Assembly (NCBI GenBank): GCA_009694295.1
Contig: SHVJ01000005.1
Span: 1-48,843, forward strand
Source: Acidimicrobiia bacterium
GTDB taxonomy: Bacteria > Actinomycetota > Acidimicrobiia > IMCC26256 > PALSA-555
Reading direction: 5' to 3'
Length of the DNA stretch: 48,843 nt
Numbering within the stretch: the first letter of the stretch is position 1; each line of letters starts with the position of its first letter. The notes below the pieces were generated by a model. That model did not search any database, had not been told where the DNA came from, and worked only from the letters and a program-made list of their open reading frames with translations. Position numbers and translations under genes: made by a program. Of the stretch, positions 33,762 through 42,294 are shown one piece after another.

Positions 33762-35072
33762 ATGGCGATCACGGAGAACCTGCCGCACGGGAAGCGGCCG
33801 GCCGTTGTGCTGGTCGGCGTCAACTTCCTCGACGGGCTCGACTGGGGCATTCTCATCGGCGCGTTGTCGCTGCTTCAGAAGGAGTACGGGTTCAGCGATA
33901 CGTGGGGTGGTGCCATAGCCACCGCGGCCACGATCGCCGGGCTCTTCGCGCTACTTCCCGCCGGCTGGATGTCCGACCACCTCCCGCGCGCGCGTGTCCT
34001 CGCTCTTGTGCTCGCGTCGTGGGCGCTCTTCCAAGGTCTCACGGCGGCTTCGGTCGCGTTCTGGATGCTCGTGCTCACGCGCGTGCTCCTCGGAGCAGCT
34101 GCACACATCGACAATCCGCTCGCGTCGAGCCTCCTCGCGGACTACTACCCACCGGCGGTCCGCGGACGCGTGTTCGCGTACCAACGCCTCGCACAGATCC
34201 TCGGCACCGCCGCAGGCATCGGCGTTGGTGGCGGGGTTGGGGATCTTCTCGGCTGGCGAGCCGCGTTCCTCGTCACGATTCCACCGACCTTGCTGGTCGC
34301 GGCGCTCGCGTACTCGCTGCGCGAGCCACCCCGCGGCGCCCTCGACCACGAACCAGGGAGCGCCGCCGCGGCCGCGGCAGCTGAAGGGGTGGAGGCACCG
34401 CGACTCGGTGCCCGGGAGTATCTGCGCGAGTTCCGCGCCACGTTGCACATCCCGACCGTCCGGCGGATCTACGTCGGCTTGACGGTCGCGTTCATGGGCT
34501 TCAACGGCATCGCGTACTGGCTCCCGAGCTACTGGGAGCGCCAGCACCATCTCAGTGAGACCGAGGCCGGCGCGCTCACAGCCGGGATCGCGGTTGTCGC
34601 CGCGATCGGCGGCTCGATCCTCGGCGGCGTGATCGGCGACCGCTGGAATGCGCGTCGCCCGGGAGGGCGGATCGACCTCGTTGTCATCAGCCTGATCAGC
34701 GGCGCGGGCGTGCTGATGATCGGGTTGATGCTCCCGGGGTTGGGAACGCAAGCCGTGGGCTTGGGCCTCGCCGCGTTCTTGCTCACGATCTCGTTCCCCA
34801 ACTTCGCGGCCGCGGCGGCCGACGTGCTGCCCGCGGCGCGCCGCGGTACGGGCTTCGCGCTCTTCACGTTCCTGCTCCAAGCCGGTGGCGCACTCGGACC
34901 GCTCATCGTGGGAGTCGCGTCCGACCTGTCGGGAAACCTCGGGCTCGCGATCGGAATCTCCGTGGTGCCGGCGATCCCGGGCGCGCTTTACGTTCTCGGT
35001 GCGCGGCACACGGTCGACGCCGACCGTGCCGCCGCGCTCCTGCCCTACTCCGCGCCGACGATCCCCACGTAG
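33762..35072 (+). CDS. MFS transporter
   Basis: A 436-residue, 12-helix secondary transporter. Helices are seen from VVLVGVNFLDGLDWGILIGAL on; the A-motif-like loop GWMSDHLPRARVLAL follows helix 2, and GGVIGDRWNARRPGG is the matching loop in the second half. The central loop is Ala-rich (GSAAAAAAAEGVEAP). The substrate is unknown; the gene is coupled to the acyl-CoA synthetase, so a carboxylic acid is plausible. Its last 28 bases overlap the 3' end of the convergent thiolase gene. Confidence 0.87.
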   Translation: MAITENLPHGKRPAVVLVGVNFLDGLDWGILIGALSLLQKEYGFSDTWGGAIATAATIAGLFALLPAGWMSDHLPRARVLALVLASWALFQGLTAASVAFWMLVLTRVLLGAAAHIDNPLASSLLADYYPPAVRGRVFAYQRLAQILGTAAGIGVGGGVGDLLGWRAAFLVTIPPTLLVAALAYSLREPPRGALDHEPGSAAAAAAAEGVEAPRLGAREYLREFRATLHIPTVRRIYVGLTVAFMGFNGIAYWLPSYWERQHHLSETEAGALTAGIAVVAAIGGSILGGVIGDRWNARRPGGRIDLVVISLISGAGVLMIGLMLPGLGTQAVGLGLAAFLLTISFPNFAAAAADVLPAARRGTGFALFTFLLQAGGALGPLIVGVASDLSGNLGLAIGISVVPAIPGALYVLGARHTVDADRAAALLPYSAPTIPT

Positions 35073-36238
35073 CTCACGCACTCACCCGGTGACCCGCCGA
35101 GGTTGTGGGTGAGGCCCAGCTTCTTGCCGCGGTCGAGCGTCTTGATGCGGCGATCCTCAGGAGCCTCGCCCCGAAGCTGGAGCCAGCACTCGAACAGCAT
35201 GCGCAACCCGGACGCGCCGATCGGGTGGCCGAACGCCTTGAGCCCACCGTCGGGGTTGACCGGCAGCTCGCCATCGAGGTCGAAGGTGCCCGCAAGCACC
35301 TCTTTCCATGCGAAACCGCGCTCGGCGAACCCGAGGTCTTCCATGAGCACGAGCTCGGTCGGCGTGAAGCAGTCGTGCACTTCGGCCATCGCGAGCTCGG
35401 CGCGCGGATCGGTGATGCCCGCTTGCGCGTACGCATCCTCAGCGGACTTCACGACCTCGGTGAAGGTCGTGTAGTCGTAATTGGTGTCGACCACGCCAGT
35501 GGCGGGACCCGCGACGAACGACAGCGCCTTCACGATGAGCGGCTTGTCGGTGTACTTGTGAGCGTCTTCGGAGCGCACGATGATCGCCGCCGCGGCACCG
35601 TCGGACACACCCGAGCAGTCGAAGATTCCGAGGTTGCCCGCCATGATCGGCGAGCACGAGATCGTGTCCTTCGCCACTTCCTTGCGGAACTGGGCGCGCG
35701 GGTTGTGCGCGCCGTTCTGGTGGTTCTTCCACGCGATGCGCGTGAGCACTTCCTTGAACTCGGTCTCGTCGACCCCGTACTTCTTGCAGTACGCCGGACC
35801 GAGCAAGCTGAACAGCGCGGGGGCGCTCAAGTCGGCGGTCGTGCCGTCGCCCGGCGGCGAGCTGATCGCCAGACCCGAGAAGCCGCCGTCCTTCAGCTTC
35901 TCGACGCCGGTCGCCATGACCATGTCGAAAGCGCCCGAAGCCACCGCGTAACACGCGTTGCGGAACGACTCGGAGCCGGTGGCGCACATGTTCTCGACCC
36001 GGGTGACCGGCTTGTAGTCGATGCGCAGCGGACGCGAGAGCGTGAGCCCGGAAATGCCGGAACCCATGGTGCCAACCCAGTACGCGTCGACCTGGTCCTT
36101 CTCGACGCCGGCGGATACGAGCGCGTCACCAACCGCATCGACGAGCAGGTCCTCGGGACCCTTGTCCCAATGCTCACCGAAGTTGGTGCAACCCATCCCG
36201 ATGACCGCAACGCGGTCACGAATCCCGTGACTTGCCAT
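35045..36238 (-). CDS. SCP-x-type thiolase (acetyl-CoA acetyltransferase family)
   Basis: A thiolase of the lipid-transfer-protein type. The 397 residues have the nucleophile in RVENMCATGSESF, the HDCFTPTEL motif of SCP-x thiolases, GGLKAFGHPIGASGLRM (catalytic His) and NLGGSPGECVSY. All catalytic parts look intact. I start at ATG 36238; a GTG two codons upstream is also open. It lies 52 bases after the HMGS-like/DUF35 gene on the same strand. Such thiolases act with DUF35 partners in archaeal HMG-CoA synthesis and in actinobacterial sterol side-chain breakdown. Confidence 0.9.
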   Translation of the reverse strand: MASHGIRDRVAVIGMGCTNFGEHWDKGPEDLLVDAVGDALVSAGVEKDQVDAYWVGTMGSGISGLTLSRPLRIDYKPVTRVENMCATGSESFRNACYAVASGAFDMVMATGVEKLKDGGFSGLAISSPPGDGTTADLSAPALFSLLGPAYCKKYGVDETEFKEVLTRIAWKNHQNGAHNPRAQFRKEVAKDTISCSPIMAGNLGIFDCSGVSDGAAAAIIVRSEDAHKYTDKPLIVKALSFVAGPATGVVDTNYDYTTFTEVVKSAEDAYAQAGITDPRAELAMAEVHDCFTPTELVLMEDLGFAERGFAWKEVLAGTFDLDGELPVNPDGGLKAFGHPIGASGLRMLFECWLQLRGEAPEDRRIKTLDRGKKLGLTHNLGGSPGECVSYVGIVGAE

Positions 36239-36290
36239 TCCCACTCCCCGCTCTTGGCGCTACGCGCCGTGCCGCTCGGCCCTGGATTCC

Positions 36291-37703
36291 CTAGGTGACT
36301 GGCTTGCCCTTCCAGAAGTAATTGTGCACGCCCTGCGCGGTGGCGACGCGCCGGAACGTCATCTCGATGCGGTCGCCGACCTTGACCGCGGCGGGATCGA
36401 CATCGGTGAGCTCGCCCCGGAACCGACCACCGCCGTCGAAGTCGAGCACCGCGGCAACGAGCGGTGGGCTCGGCGTGAACGCCAGGCGGTCAACCGTGAA
36501 CGTGGCGATCGTTGCCGCGACGTCGGCCATGCGCTCCGTGACCATCTGGTCGACCGCGCCGCACTTGCCGCACACGCGGGCTGGTGGCAGGTGCTTCTCG
36601 CCACACGCCTCGCAACGTGAGCCCACAAACCCGAACTTCCAGCCTTCACTCCGCAACGACGGCGGCGCGGCGGGTGCGACGAGATCCGGGCGGCGGGGCG
36701 GCTCGCGATCGAGCATGCCGCGCCACGTGAGGAAGGTCTCGTACGAAAGTCCGCCGGCTCCCGATGCGATCTGTTCGGCAACGGTTCGCCGGGGCTTGAT
36801 CGTGCCGAGCGCATCAGTGGTCTCGAAGATGAGTGCGTCGGCGCCGTCGGCGAGCAGCAAGACCGCGATGCGCTGCCCGGGTTCGGCCCGATCGAGAATG
36901 TCGCTGAGTGCGATCCCGGAGTGCGCGGCGCCGGTGTAGCCAACGGTCGCGCTCAGTGAGTCGACGAGGGTCTCGGGCCGCACGCCGATCGCCTTGCTCA
37001 CGACCCGAACCGCGCGTGAGTGCACACCGGTAACGATCACGTGATCGAGCTGCTCGGGCGTGATGCCCGCGGCCTTGCAAGCGTCTGCGAATGCCGAGAG
37101 CGCGAGCGGCACGTAGGCGTGCTCGCCGAAGCGCTCCTCCCATACGTGCGACGCCTTCTCGCCGGGCAAGCGCCACCGGTCGAGGAACTCGAGCGTGGCC
37201 GCGCCGCGGCCGAGCACCTTGGTCTGTGCGGGAACGTCGTCTTCGCCTGGCGCCCCGAACAGGAACGCAGCCGCGCCGTCACCTCCGTCGCGTTCGTCTG
37301 CGCCACCGGGGAGCCCGGTGCGCACGTCGGAGCGCACGACAAGTGTGCGCACCGGTGAGCTGGCGCCGAGCTGCATCGCCGCCATCCCTGAACGAACCGA
37401 CCCGATCACGTCGTACGCGCCGATCGCCGGATTGAGCCCGAGCGCCGCGTGGATGGCCGTGGCGTTCGTCTTGTCGAGATACCCGGGGCTGGTGGTCGCA
37501 AACAGGAGCATCTCGGGGGCGAGCTCGGCCGGCACGTTGGCCAGGGCGATGCGAGCCGCCTCCACGCCCATCGACGTGGCGTCCTCGTCGTAGGAAGCGA
37601 CGGAACGGGTGCCGGGTGCTGGTGGTATCCCGAGCGCCGCGGCGATCGTGGCCCGATCGAGGCGGCGGTAGGGCAAGTAGGAACCGTGGGCGATGATGCG
37701 CAT
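36291..37703 (-). CDS. HMG-CoA synthase-like (thiolase fold) protein fused to a DUF35 zinc-ribbon/OB domain
   Basis: The 470 residues start MRIIAHGSYLPYRRLDRATI, as in archaeal HMG-CoA synthases and KAS III enzymes, with TTSPGYLDKTNATAIHAALG and VGYTGAAHSGIALSDIL further on. At the usual Cys position the sequence is AYDVIGSVRSGM (about 96-107), so the nucleophile appears lost. From about 363 a zinc ribbon, CEACGEKHLPPARVCGKCG, and a DUF35 OB-fold (TFTVDRLAFTPSPPLVAAVL) follow. In archaea the thiolase, HMGS and DUF35 are separate partners; here two are one chain. TACGTT lies 8 bases before the ATG, inside the candidate TetR operator. Confidence 0.85.
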   Translation of the reverse strand: MRIIAHGSYLPYRRLDRATIAAALGIPPAPGTRSVASYDEDATSMGVEAARIALANVPAELAPEMLLFATTSPGYLDKTNATAIHAALGLNPAIGAYDVIGSVRSGMAAMQLGASSPVRTLVVRSDVRTGLPGGADERDGGDGAAAFLFGAPGEDDVPAQTKVLGRGAATLEFLDRWRLPGEKASHVWEERFGEHAYVPLALSAFADACKAAGITPEQLDHVIVTGVHSRAVRVVSKAIGVRPETLVDSLSATVGYTGAAHSGIALSDILDRAEPGQRIAVLLLADGADALIFETTDALGTIKPRRTVAEQIASGAGGLSYETFLTWRGMLDREPPRRPDLVAPAAPPSLRSEGWKFGFVGSRCEACGEKHLPPARVCGKCGAVDQMVTERMADVAATIATFTVDRLAFTPSPPLVAAVLDFDGGGRFRGELTDVDPAAVKVGDRIEMTFRRVATAQGVHNYFWKGKPVT

Positions 37704-37704
37704 G

Positions 37705-37733
37705 GACGTGAAACGTAAACTGCGGTTCACGTC
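37705..37733. promoter_or_regulatory. Candidate TetR operator over the HMGS-like gene promoter
   Basis: GACGTGAA (37705-37712) is inverted as TTCACGTC (37726-37733) with a 13-base spacer, between the divergent HMGS-like gene and the TetR gene. The -10 candidate of the HMGS-like gene (minus-strand TACGTT, 37712-37717) lies inside it, so binding would block transcription. Confidence 0.6.
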
Positions 37734-37790
37734 GGAGGCCAAACGTGGCCCCGACGTGCGGCGGGTGCCCGCCGGGGAGGGGAACCATCC

Positions 37791-38381
37791 ATGACGACCA
37801 CCCCCTCGAAGGTCGCCCGGGGTGGACGCCGCGAGGCGATCCTCGACGCCGCGACGGTTCTGTTCTCCACCCGGGGCTACGCCGAAACCGGGATGGACGA
37901 CATCGGCGAGGCCGTGGGTGTCACCGGCCCGGCCGTGTACCGCCACTTCGCCAGCAAGCAGGAGCTGCTCGCCGCCACCCTCGAGCGCGCCGTCGAGCAC
38001 GCCGCCGCGATCCTCCCCCTCGTCCAAGCGGAGGATCTCCCGCCAGCTGAATCACTCCACCGCCTCGTCGACCTCACCGCAAGGGCCTGCATCGAAGAAC
38101 GCGCCCTCGCCCTCCTGTACTGGCAAGAGTCGAGAAACCTCCCCGACGAGCCACGCCAACACTTCGAACGCCTCCAACGCGACTTCATCGACGGCTACGC
38201 CAAAGCGCTCCAAGCAGTTCGCACCGACCTCACGCCCAGCGAAGCCCGCATGGCCGTCCACGCGGCAGCGTCACTCATGCGTTCGGTCGCCACAAGAGAA
38301 TCAACCCTCGACGACGACCACCTCCACAAGCTCTTGTCATCAATGGCCCACAACGCCCTGATGACCGCCAACCCGAGCTAG
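37791..38381 (+). CDS. TetR/AcrR family transcriptional regulator
   Basis: The 196 residues have the family's N-terminal helix-turn-helix: REAILDAATVLFSTRGYAET, then MDDIGEAVGVTGPAVYRHFA and SKQELLAATLERAVE. The rest is a helical ligand domain, which cannot be matched to a ligand. It is divergent from the HMGS-like gene and faces the operator at 37705-37733, so it is likely a local repressor sensing an acyl-CoA or similar. The start has GGGGAGGGGA upstream. Its last 4 bases overlap the end of the convergent ligase gene. Confidence 0.9.
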   Translation: MTTTPSKVARGGRREAILDAATVLFSTRGYAETGMDDIGEAVGVTGPAVYRHFASKQELLAATLERAVEHAAAILPLVQAEDLPPAESLHRLVDLTARACIEERALALLYWQESRNLPDEPRQHFERLQRDFIDGYAKALQAVRTDLTPSEARMAVHAAASLMRSVATRESTLDDDHLHKLLSSMAHNALMTANPS

Positions 38382-39952
38382 CGCGCTTCGCGGTCCCAGG
38401 TGTTGTCGTTGATCGCGTTGTCGCGCAGTTTTACTTTCTGGGTGCGCATCGTGGCTTCGGTCTTGGGCAGACCGTCCACGAACTCCACGTAGCGCGGGAT
38501 CATGAACTTCGCCATGCGCGGCTCAAGCCAGGTCACGAGCTCGACGCCGGTCAGCTGCACCTCGGCGTGCAGCACCACGCACACCTTCACCTCGTCCTCG
38601 GAATACTCGGACGGCACGCCTATCGCAGCGCACTCGGCGACATTGGGGTGCTGGATCACGAGCGCTTCCACCTCGAACGAAGAGATGTTCTCGCCCCGCC
38701 GACGGATGGCGTCCTTCATGCGATCCACGAAGTAGTAGTTGCCCTCGGCGTCGACACGGAAGCCGTCGCCGGTGTGGAACCAACCGTTTCGCCACGCGGT
38801 CGCTGTCGCCTCCGGCATCCCGTAGTACCCGGAGTTCAAGACCCACGGTTCGTCGGTCCGCACGATGAGCTCGCCGACCTCTTCGACCCCGACGGGTTGG
38901 TCGTGCTCGTCGACGATGCGCACGTCGTAGCCCGCCCACCCGGGCCGGAACTTGCCGCACGACTCACCGTTGGCGAGGTCGTAGCCGTCGGAGACGAACG
39001 GCGCACCGATCTCCGTCATGCCGTACCCGGTGCCGACCTCCACGCCGAACCGCTTCTTGAACTGCTCGACCTCGGCCACGATCGGGCCCATCATCACGCG
39101 CTGCAACGGGGTGTTCGCGTCGTCGGGCGTCTCGGGGAGCGACAAGAGGAACGGTGCCATCGCGCCGACCAGTCCGGCGCCGGTGATGTTGTAGTTGCGC
39201 ACGTCGTCCCAAAAGTTCTGGAGCGAGAACTGTTCGCGGATGACCATGCGGGCGCGCAGCTTGCACGACATATACATCATCGCCTTGCCCGACACGTGGA
39301 ACGCCGGGTACATCGCGTAGAAGCCCTCGCCAGGCGCCACGAGGTCGTCGGGGACGATCGTGGTGAACGCGAGCAGGGTGCCCCACGGCATGAGCACACC
39401 CTTGGACGGCCCGGTCGTGCCCGACGTGTAGATGATGGCGGCGATGTCCCAGGCGTCGGGACCATCCAGATCGGTGGCCGGCTGCGCGCCGGCGAACAGC
39501 TCTTCACCCGTCACGACGCGACACGAAAAGGCCGGTGCGGCGGTGGCATCGGGGACGACGACCGTCTGCACCTTCGGGAGGTCGCCCATCACCTCGGCCA
39601 GCTGCGGCACGAACCGTTCGCTGATGACGACGGTCGCGGCGTCGGAGTTGTCGACCAGGTACTGGAGCATCTGGCCGCGGTACATGTTGTTGACCGGCAC
39701 CTCGGTGGCCCGCAACCAGGTAAGCGCGAGCCACACGAAGAACGCCTCGAAGCTGTTGGGGAGCATCGTGACGACGTGGTCGCCGGGTTGCACGCCCACG
39801 CGGCGCAACGCGTCGGCCCAGCCCAGCACGGTCTCGTGAAGCTCACGACGGGTGATCGAACGCCCGTCGACGTCCTCCATGGCGATGTCGTCGCCATGGG
39901 TTTCGGCCAGCTTGGCGACAAGATGCGGGAGGACGAGTGCACGGTCGATCAT
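38378..39952 (-). CDS. AMP-dependent acyl-CoA ligase (CaiC-like)
   Basis: The 524 residues contain AAIIYTSGTTGPSKGVLMPW (P-loop), YPAFHVSGKAMMYMSC, VGTGYGMTEIGAP, GDGFRVDAEGNYYFVDRMKD and GENISSFEVEALV, then KTEATMRTQKVKLR with the likely catalytic lysine. The overall look is that of crotonobetaine/carnitine-CoA ligase relatives, but the substrate is not set. TAACAT (minus strand, 39962-39967) lies 9 bases before the ATG and 18 bases from the opposing TACCGT of the next gene. Confidence 0.88.
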   Translation of the reverse strand: MIDRALVLPHLVAKLAETHGDDIAMEDVDGRSITRRELHETVLGWADALRRVGVQPGDHVVTMLPNSFEAFFVWLALTWLRATEVPVNNMYRGQMLQYLVDNSDAATVVISERFVPQLAEVMGDLPKVQTVVVPDATAAPAFSCRVVTGEELFAGAQPATDLDGPDAWDIAAIIYTSGTTGPSKGVLMPWGTLLAFTTIVPDDLVAPGEGFYAMYPAFHVSGKAMMYMSCKLRARMVIREQFSLQNFWDDVRNYNITGAGLVGAMAPFLLSLPETPDDANTPLQRVMMGPIVAEVEQFKKRFGVEVGTGYGMTEIGAPFVSDGYDLANGESCGKFRPGWAGYDVRIVDEHDQPVGVEEVGELIVRTDEPWVLNSGYYGMPEATATAWRNGWFHTGDGFRVDAEGNYYFVDRMKDAIRRRGENISSFEVEALVIQHPNVAECAAIGVPSEYSEDEVKVCVVLHAEVQLTGVELVTWLEPRMAKFMIPRYVEFVDGLPKTEATMRTQKVKLRDNAINDNTWDREAR

Positions 39953-39961
39953 CGGCGCGGG

Positions 39962-39991
39962 ATGTTAGTCATCGTTCACTCGGACTACCGT
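39962..39991. promoter_or_regulatory. Back-to-back leaderless promoters between ligase and TIGR03084 gene
   Basis: In a 46-base divergent gap, minus-strand TAACAT (39962-39967) is 9 bases from one ATG and plus-strand TACCGT (39986-39991) is 7 bases from the other. The -35 regions must overlap the opposite promoter, so the two genes should compete or be co-regulated. Confidence 0.5.
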
Positions 39992-39998
39992 CGCCGCC

Positions 39999-40796
39999 AT
40001 GGACGCCACGTATGCCGCCGAGCTCGACGACCTCGAGGCCGAGATGTCGGCCCTCGATGCTCTCGTCGCCAACCTCGACCATGCCGGGTGGGCCACGCCG
40101 ACGCCCGCCGAGGGCTGGGATGTCCGTGACTCGATCGCACACCTTGCCTACGCCGAAGACCTCGCGACAACCGCGGCAACCAACGCCGACGCCTTCGCTC
40201 GACGGTTCGAGGAGCTGATGGCGGCGCTGGTGGAAGACCCCGGCGGGCTCGACTCCATGCTCGTGGGCGAGGGCCGGTCCCGTACCGGGCAGGAAGTGCT
40301 CACCTGGTGGCGCAAGGCGCGCGGGAACACCATCGATGCGCTGCGCGGCCACGAACCGCGCACGCGGCTTCCGTGGATCGCCGGCCCGATGTCGGCTCGG
40401 TCGTTCGTCACCGCGCGGACGATGGAGACGTGGGCGCACGGCCAAGACGTCGCCGACGGCCTCGGCATCGAGCGCCCGCTCACCGCGCGCCTGCGCTACG
40501 TCGCCGACATCGGCGTGCGCACCCGTCATCACTCCTATCGAGGCCGCGGTTTGGAGATCCCTGAGACGGACGTGCGCGTCGAGCTCGAAGCGCCCGACGG
40601 CTCTACCTGGGCGTGGGGCGAATCAACGACCGACACGGTGCGCGGCCCGGCACTCGACTTCTGCCTCGTCGTCACCCAACGCAGGAACCCCGCGGACACC
40701 GCCCTCGAGGTGATGGGCCCGCTCGCAGAAGAGTGGATAGGAATCGCCCAAGCCTTCGCCGGCCCCGTCACCAACCAGCGAGCCCCGCGCTCCTAA
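39999..40796 (+). CDS. TIGR03084-type metal-binding protein (DinB/maleylpyruvate isomerase-like)
   Basis: The 265 residues form a DinB-like helical bundle: DDLEAEMSALDALVANLD, TPAEGWDVRDSIAHLAYAED (first metal His) and TARTMETWAHGQDVADGLG (HxxxD-like second site). The C-terminal part resembles the mycothiol-dependent isomerase extension. Such proteins are common in mycothiol-making actinobacteria; the substrate is unknown. ATG 39999 follows TACCGT by 7 bases. Confidence 0.82.
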   Translation: MDATYAAELDDLEAEMSALDALVANLDHAGWATPTPAEGWDVRDSIAHLAYAEDLATTAATNADAFARRFEELMAALVEDPGGLDSMLVGEGRSRTGQEVLTWWRKARGNTIDALRGHEPRTRLPWIAGPMSARSFVTARTMETWAHGQDVADGLGIERPLTARLRYVADIGVRTRHHSYRGRGLEIPETDVRVELEAPDGSTWAWGESTTDTVRGPALDFCLVVTQRRNPADTALEVMGPLAEEWIGIAQAFAGPVTNQRAPRS

Positions 40797-40853
40797 ACCC
40801 CCTATCTGGTCACTGCGCAACACATGTTGTTGTCGAGTGACCAAAGAGGGGTT
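40796..40853. terminator. Three-tier hairpin between convergent genes, probable bidirectional terminator
   Basis: Nested arms: AACCCC (40796-40801) with GGGGTT (40848-40853), TGGTCACT (40807-40814) with AGTGACCA (40836-40843), and CAACA (40818-40822) with TGTTG (40828-40832). It starts within the TIGR03084 stop codon and ends 3 bases before the amidase stop. There is no clear U tract. Confidence 0.65.
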
Positions 40854-40856
40854 GGG

Positions 40857-42275
40857 TCAGGAGACGGGTGGGCGGCGGGCGATCCAGGGATTGGCCGACT
40901 CGAGTTGCGCGGAGATGCGCACGAGCGTGGCTTCGTCGGCGGGGCGGCCGACGATCTGCACGCCGACGGGCAATCCCGCTTCGTCGTGCGCGAGAGGCAA
41001 CGACACCGCGGGTTGACCCGTCGTGTTCCAGAGCGCGGTGAACGGGGTGAGCGCCCAGAACTTCATCACGTCCTCGATGCCGACCCCACCCATCGCGCCG
41101 ACGACCGGCGGTGGGCCAGCGACGGTCGGCGCCACGAACAGGTCGTAGGTATCGAAGAACGCGACCGTGTGGCGCGACATCGCCTGGAGGCCGGCCATCG
41201 CCTTCACGTACTCGACCGCCGGCACCAGGCGGCCCATCTCAACGAGCGTGCGCATCCACGGGTCGAGCGTCTCGAGCGGTGGGTACGGCGCAAGGTCGGC
41301 CTCGGCCGCGTGGTTGGCGGCGAAGACCATGGACGACGACATCAAGATGTCCTCGCCGTAGCCCGGCGGCACCGCCTCCTCCACGGTGTGCCCGAGCTCC
41401 TCGAGGAGCTTTACCGTGTCGCGCACGGCGGCGCGGTTGGCCGGCGCGCACGCGTCGGGCTCCACGCCGGGGTGCTCATGGAACGCGATGCGCAACTTCC
41501 CGGGGTCGACGCCCGCTTCTTCGACAAGCGGTCGCGTAAACGGCGGTGCCCACCACGCGTCGCCGGTGGCGGGCCCAGCCATCGCGTCGAGCAACGCGGC
41601 CGCGTCGGCCACCGTGCGGGCGATCGGACCGTTGATCGAGAAGTGCTGCTGCATGTCGGGCGCGGCAGACACCCGCCCGCGGTTCGGCTTGATGCCGAAC
41701 ACGCCATTCCATGCCGACGGGTTGCGGATCGATCCACCGCCGTCGGACCCTTGCGAGATCGGGCACATGCCCGCGGCAAGGGCCGCCGCGGCGCCACCCG
41801 ATGATCCACCGCACGAACGCTCGGGACCCCACGGGTTGCGGCCCGGCGGATACGCGGGCGGCTCACTGATGTTGAGCGGGCCGAACTCGGGTGTGACCGT
41901 CTTGCCGAGGAACACGAACCCGGCCGCCTTGCACCGGGCCACCACTTCGTCGTCGTGCTCGGGCACGCGGTCGTGCCACTCGGCAGTTGCGTGCGTGCTC
42001 ACGATCCCCGCGGTGTCGTTGAGGTCCTTGATGGAGATCGGCACGCCGAGGAACGGCGGAAGGTCGTCGCCACCTGCGGCGAGACGCGCCTCGGCGGCGC
42101 GTGCGTGCTCACGGGCGAAGTCGGCTGCCACGGTGATGTACGAGTTCAGCTTCGGGTTCAGCGCCTCGATACGCGTGAGATAGCACTCGACGAGCTCGCT
42201 CGGCGACACGTCACCACGTCGCACCATCGCAGCTTGTTCGATCGCCGGCGTGAACGCGAGCTCCCGCTCATCCAT
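40857..42275 (-). CDS. Amidase (amidase-signature family)
   Basis: It hydrolyses an amide to acid and ammonia. The 472 residues show the Ser-Ser-Lys triad parts: GVPISIKDLND with the Lys, GSDGGGSIRNPSAWNG with the cis-Ser, and the Gly/Ser-rich RSCGGSSGGAAAALAAG. No GatB or GatC is nearby, so a role as tRNA amidotransferase is unlikely. It begins 19 bases after the fused ABC importer gene and is probably in its operon, which suggests the importer may bring in an amide. AAGGGGG lies before the ATG. Confidence 0.9.
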   Translation of the reverse strand: MDERELAFTPAIEQAAMVRRGDVSPSELVECYLTRIEALNPKLNSYITVAADFAREHARAAEARLAAGGDDLPPFLGVPISIKDLNDTAGIVSTHATAEWHDRVPEHDDEVVARCKAAGFVFLGKTVTPEFGPLNISEPPAYPPGRNPWGPERSCGGSSGGAAAALAAGMCPISQGSDGGGSIRNPSAWNGVFGIKPNRGRVSAAPDMQQHFSINGPIARTVADAAALLDAMAGPATGDAWWAPPFTRPLVEEAGVDPGKLRIAFHEHPGVEPDACAPANRAAVRDTVKLLEELGHTVEEAVPPGYGEDILMSSSMVFAANHAAEADLAPYPPLETLDPWMRTLVEMGRLVPAVEYVKAMAGLQAMSRHTVAFFDTYDLFVAPTVAGPPPVVGAMGGVGIEDVMKFWALTPFTALWNTTGQPAVSLPLAHDEAGLPVGVQIVGRPADEATLVRISAQLESANPWIARRPPVS

Positions 42276-42294
42276 CTCTCTGCCCCCTTGCGCT

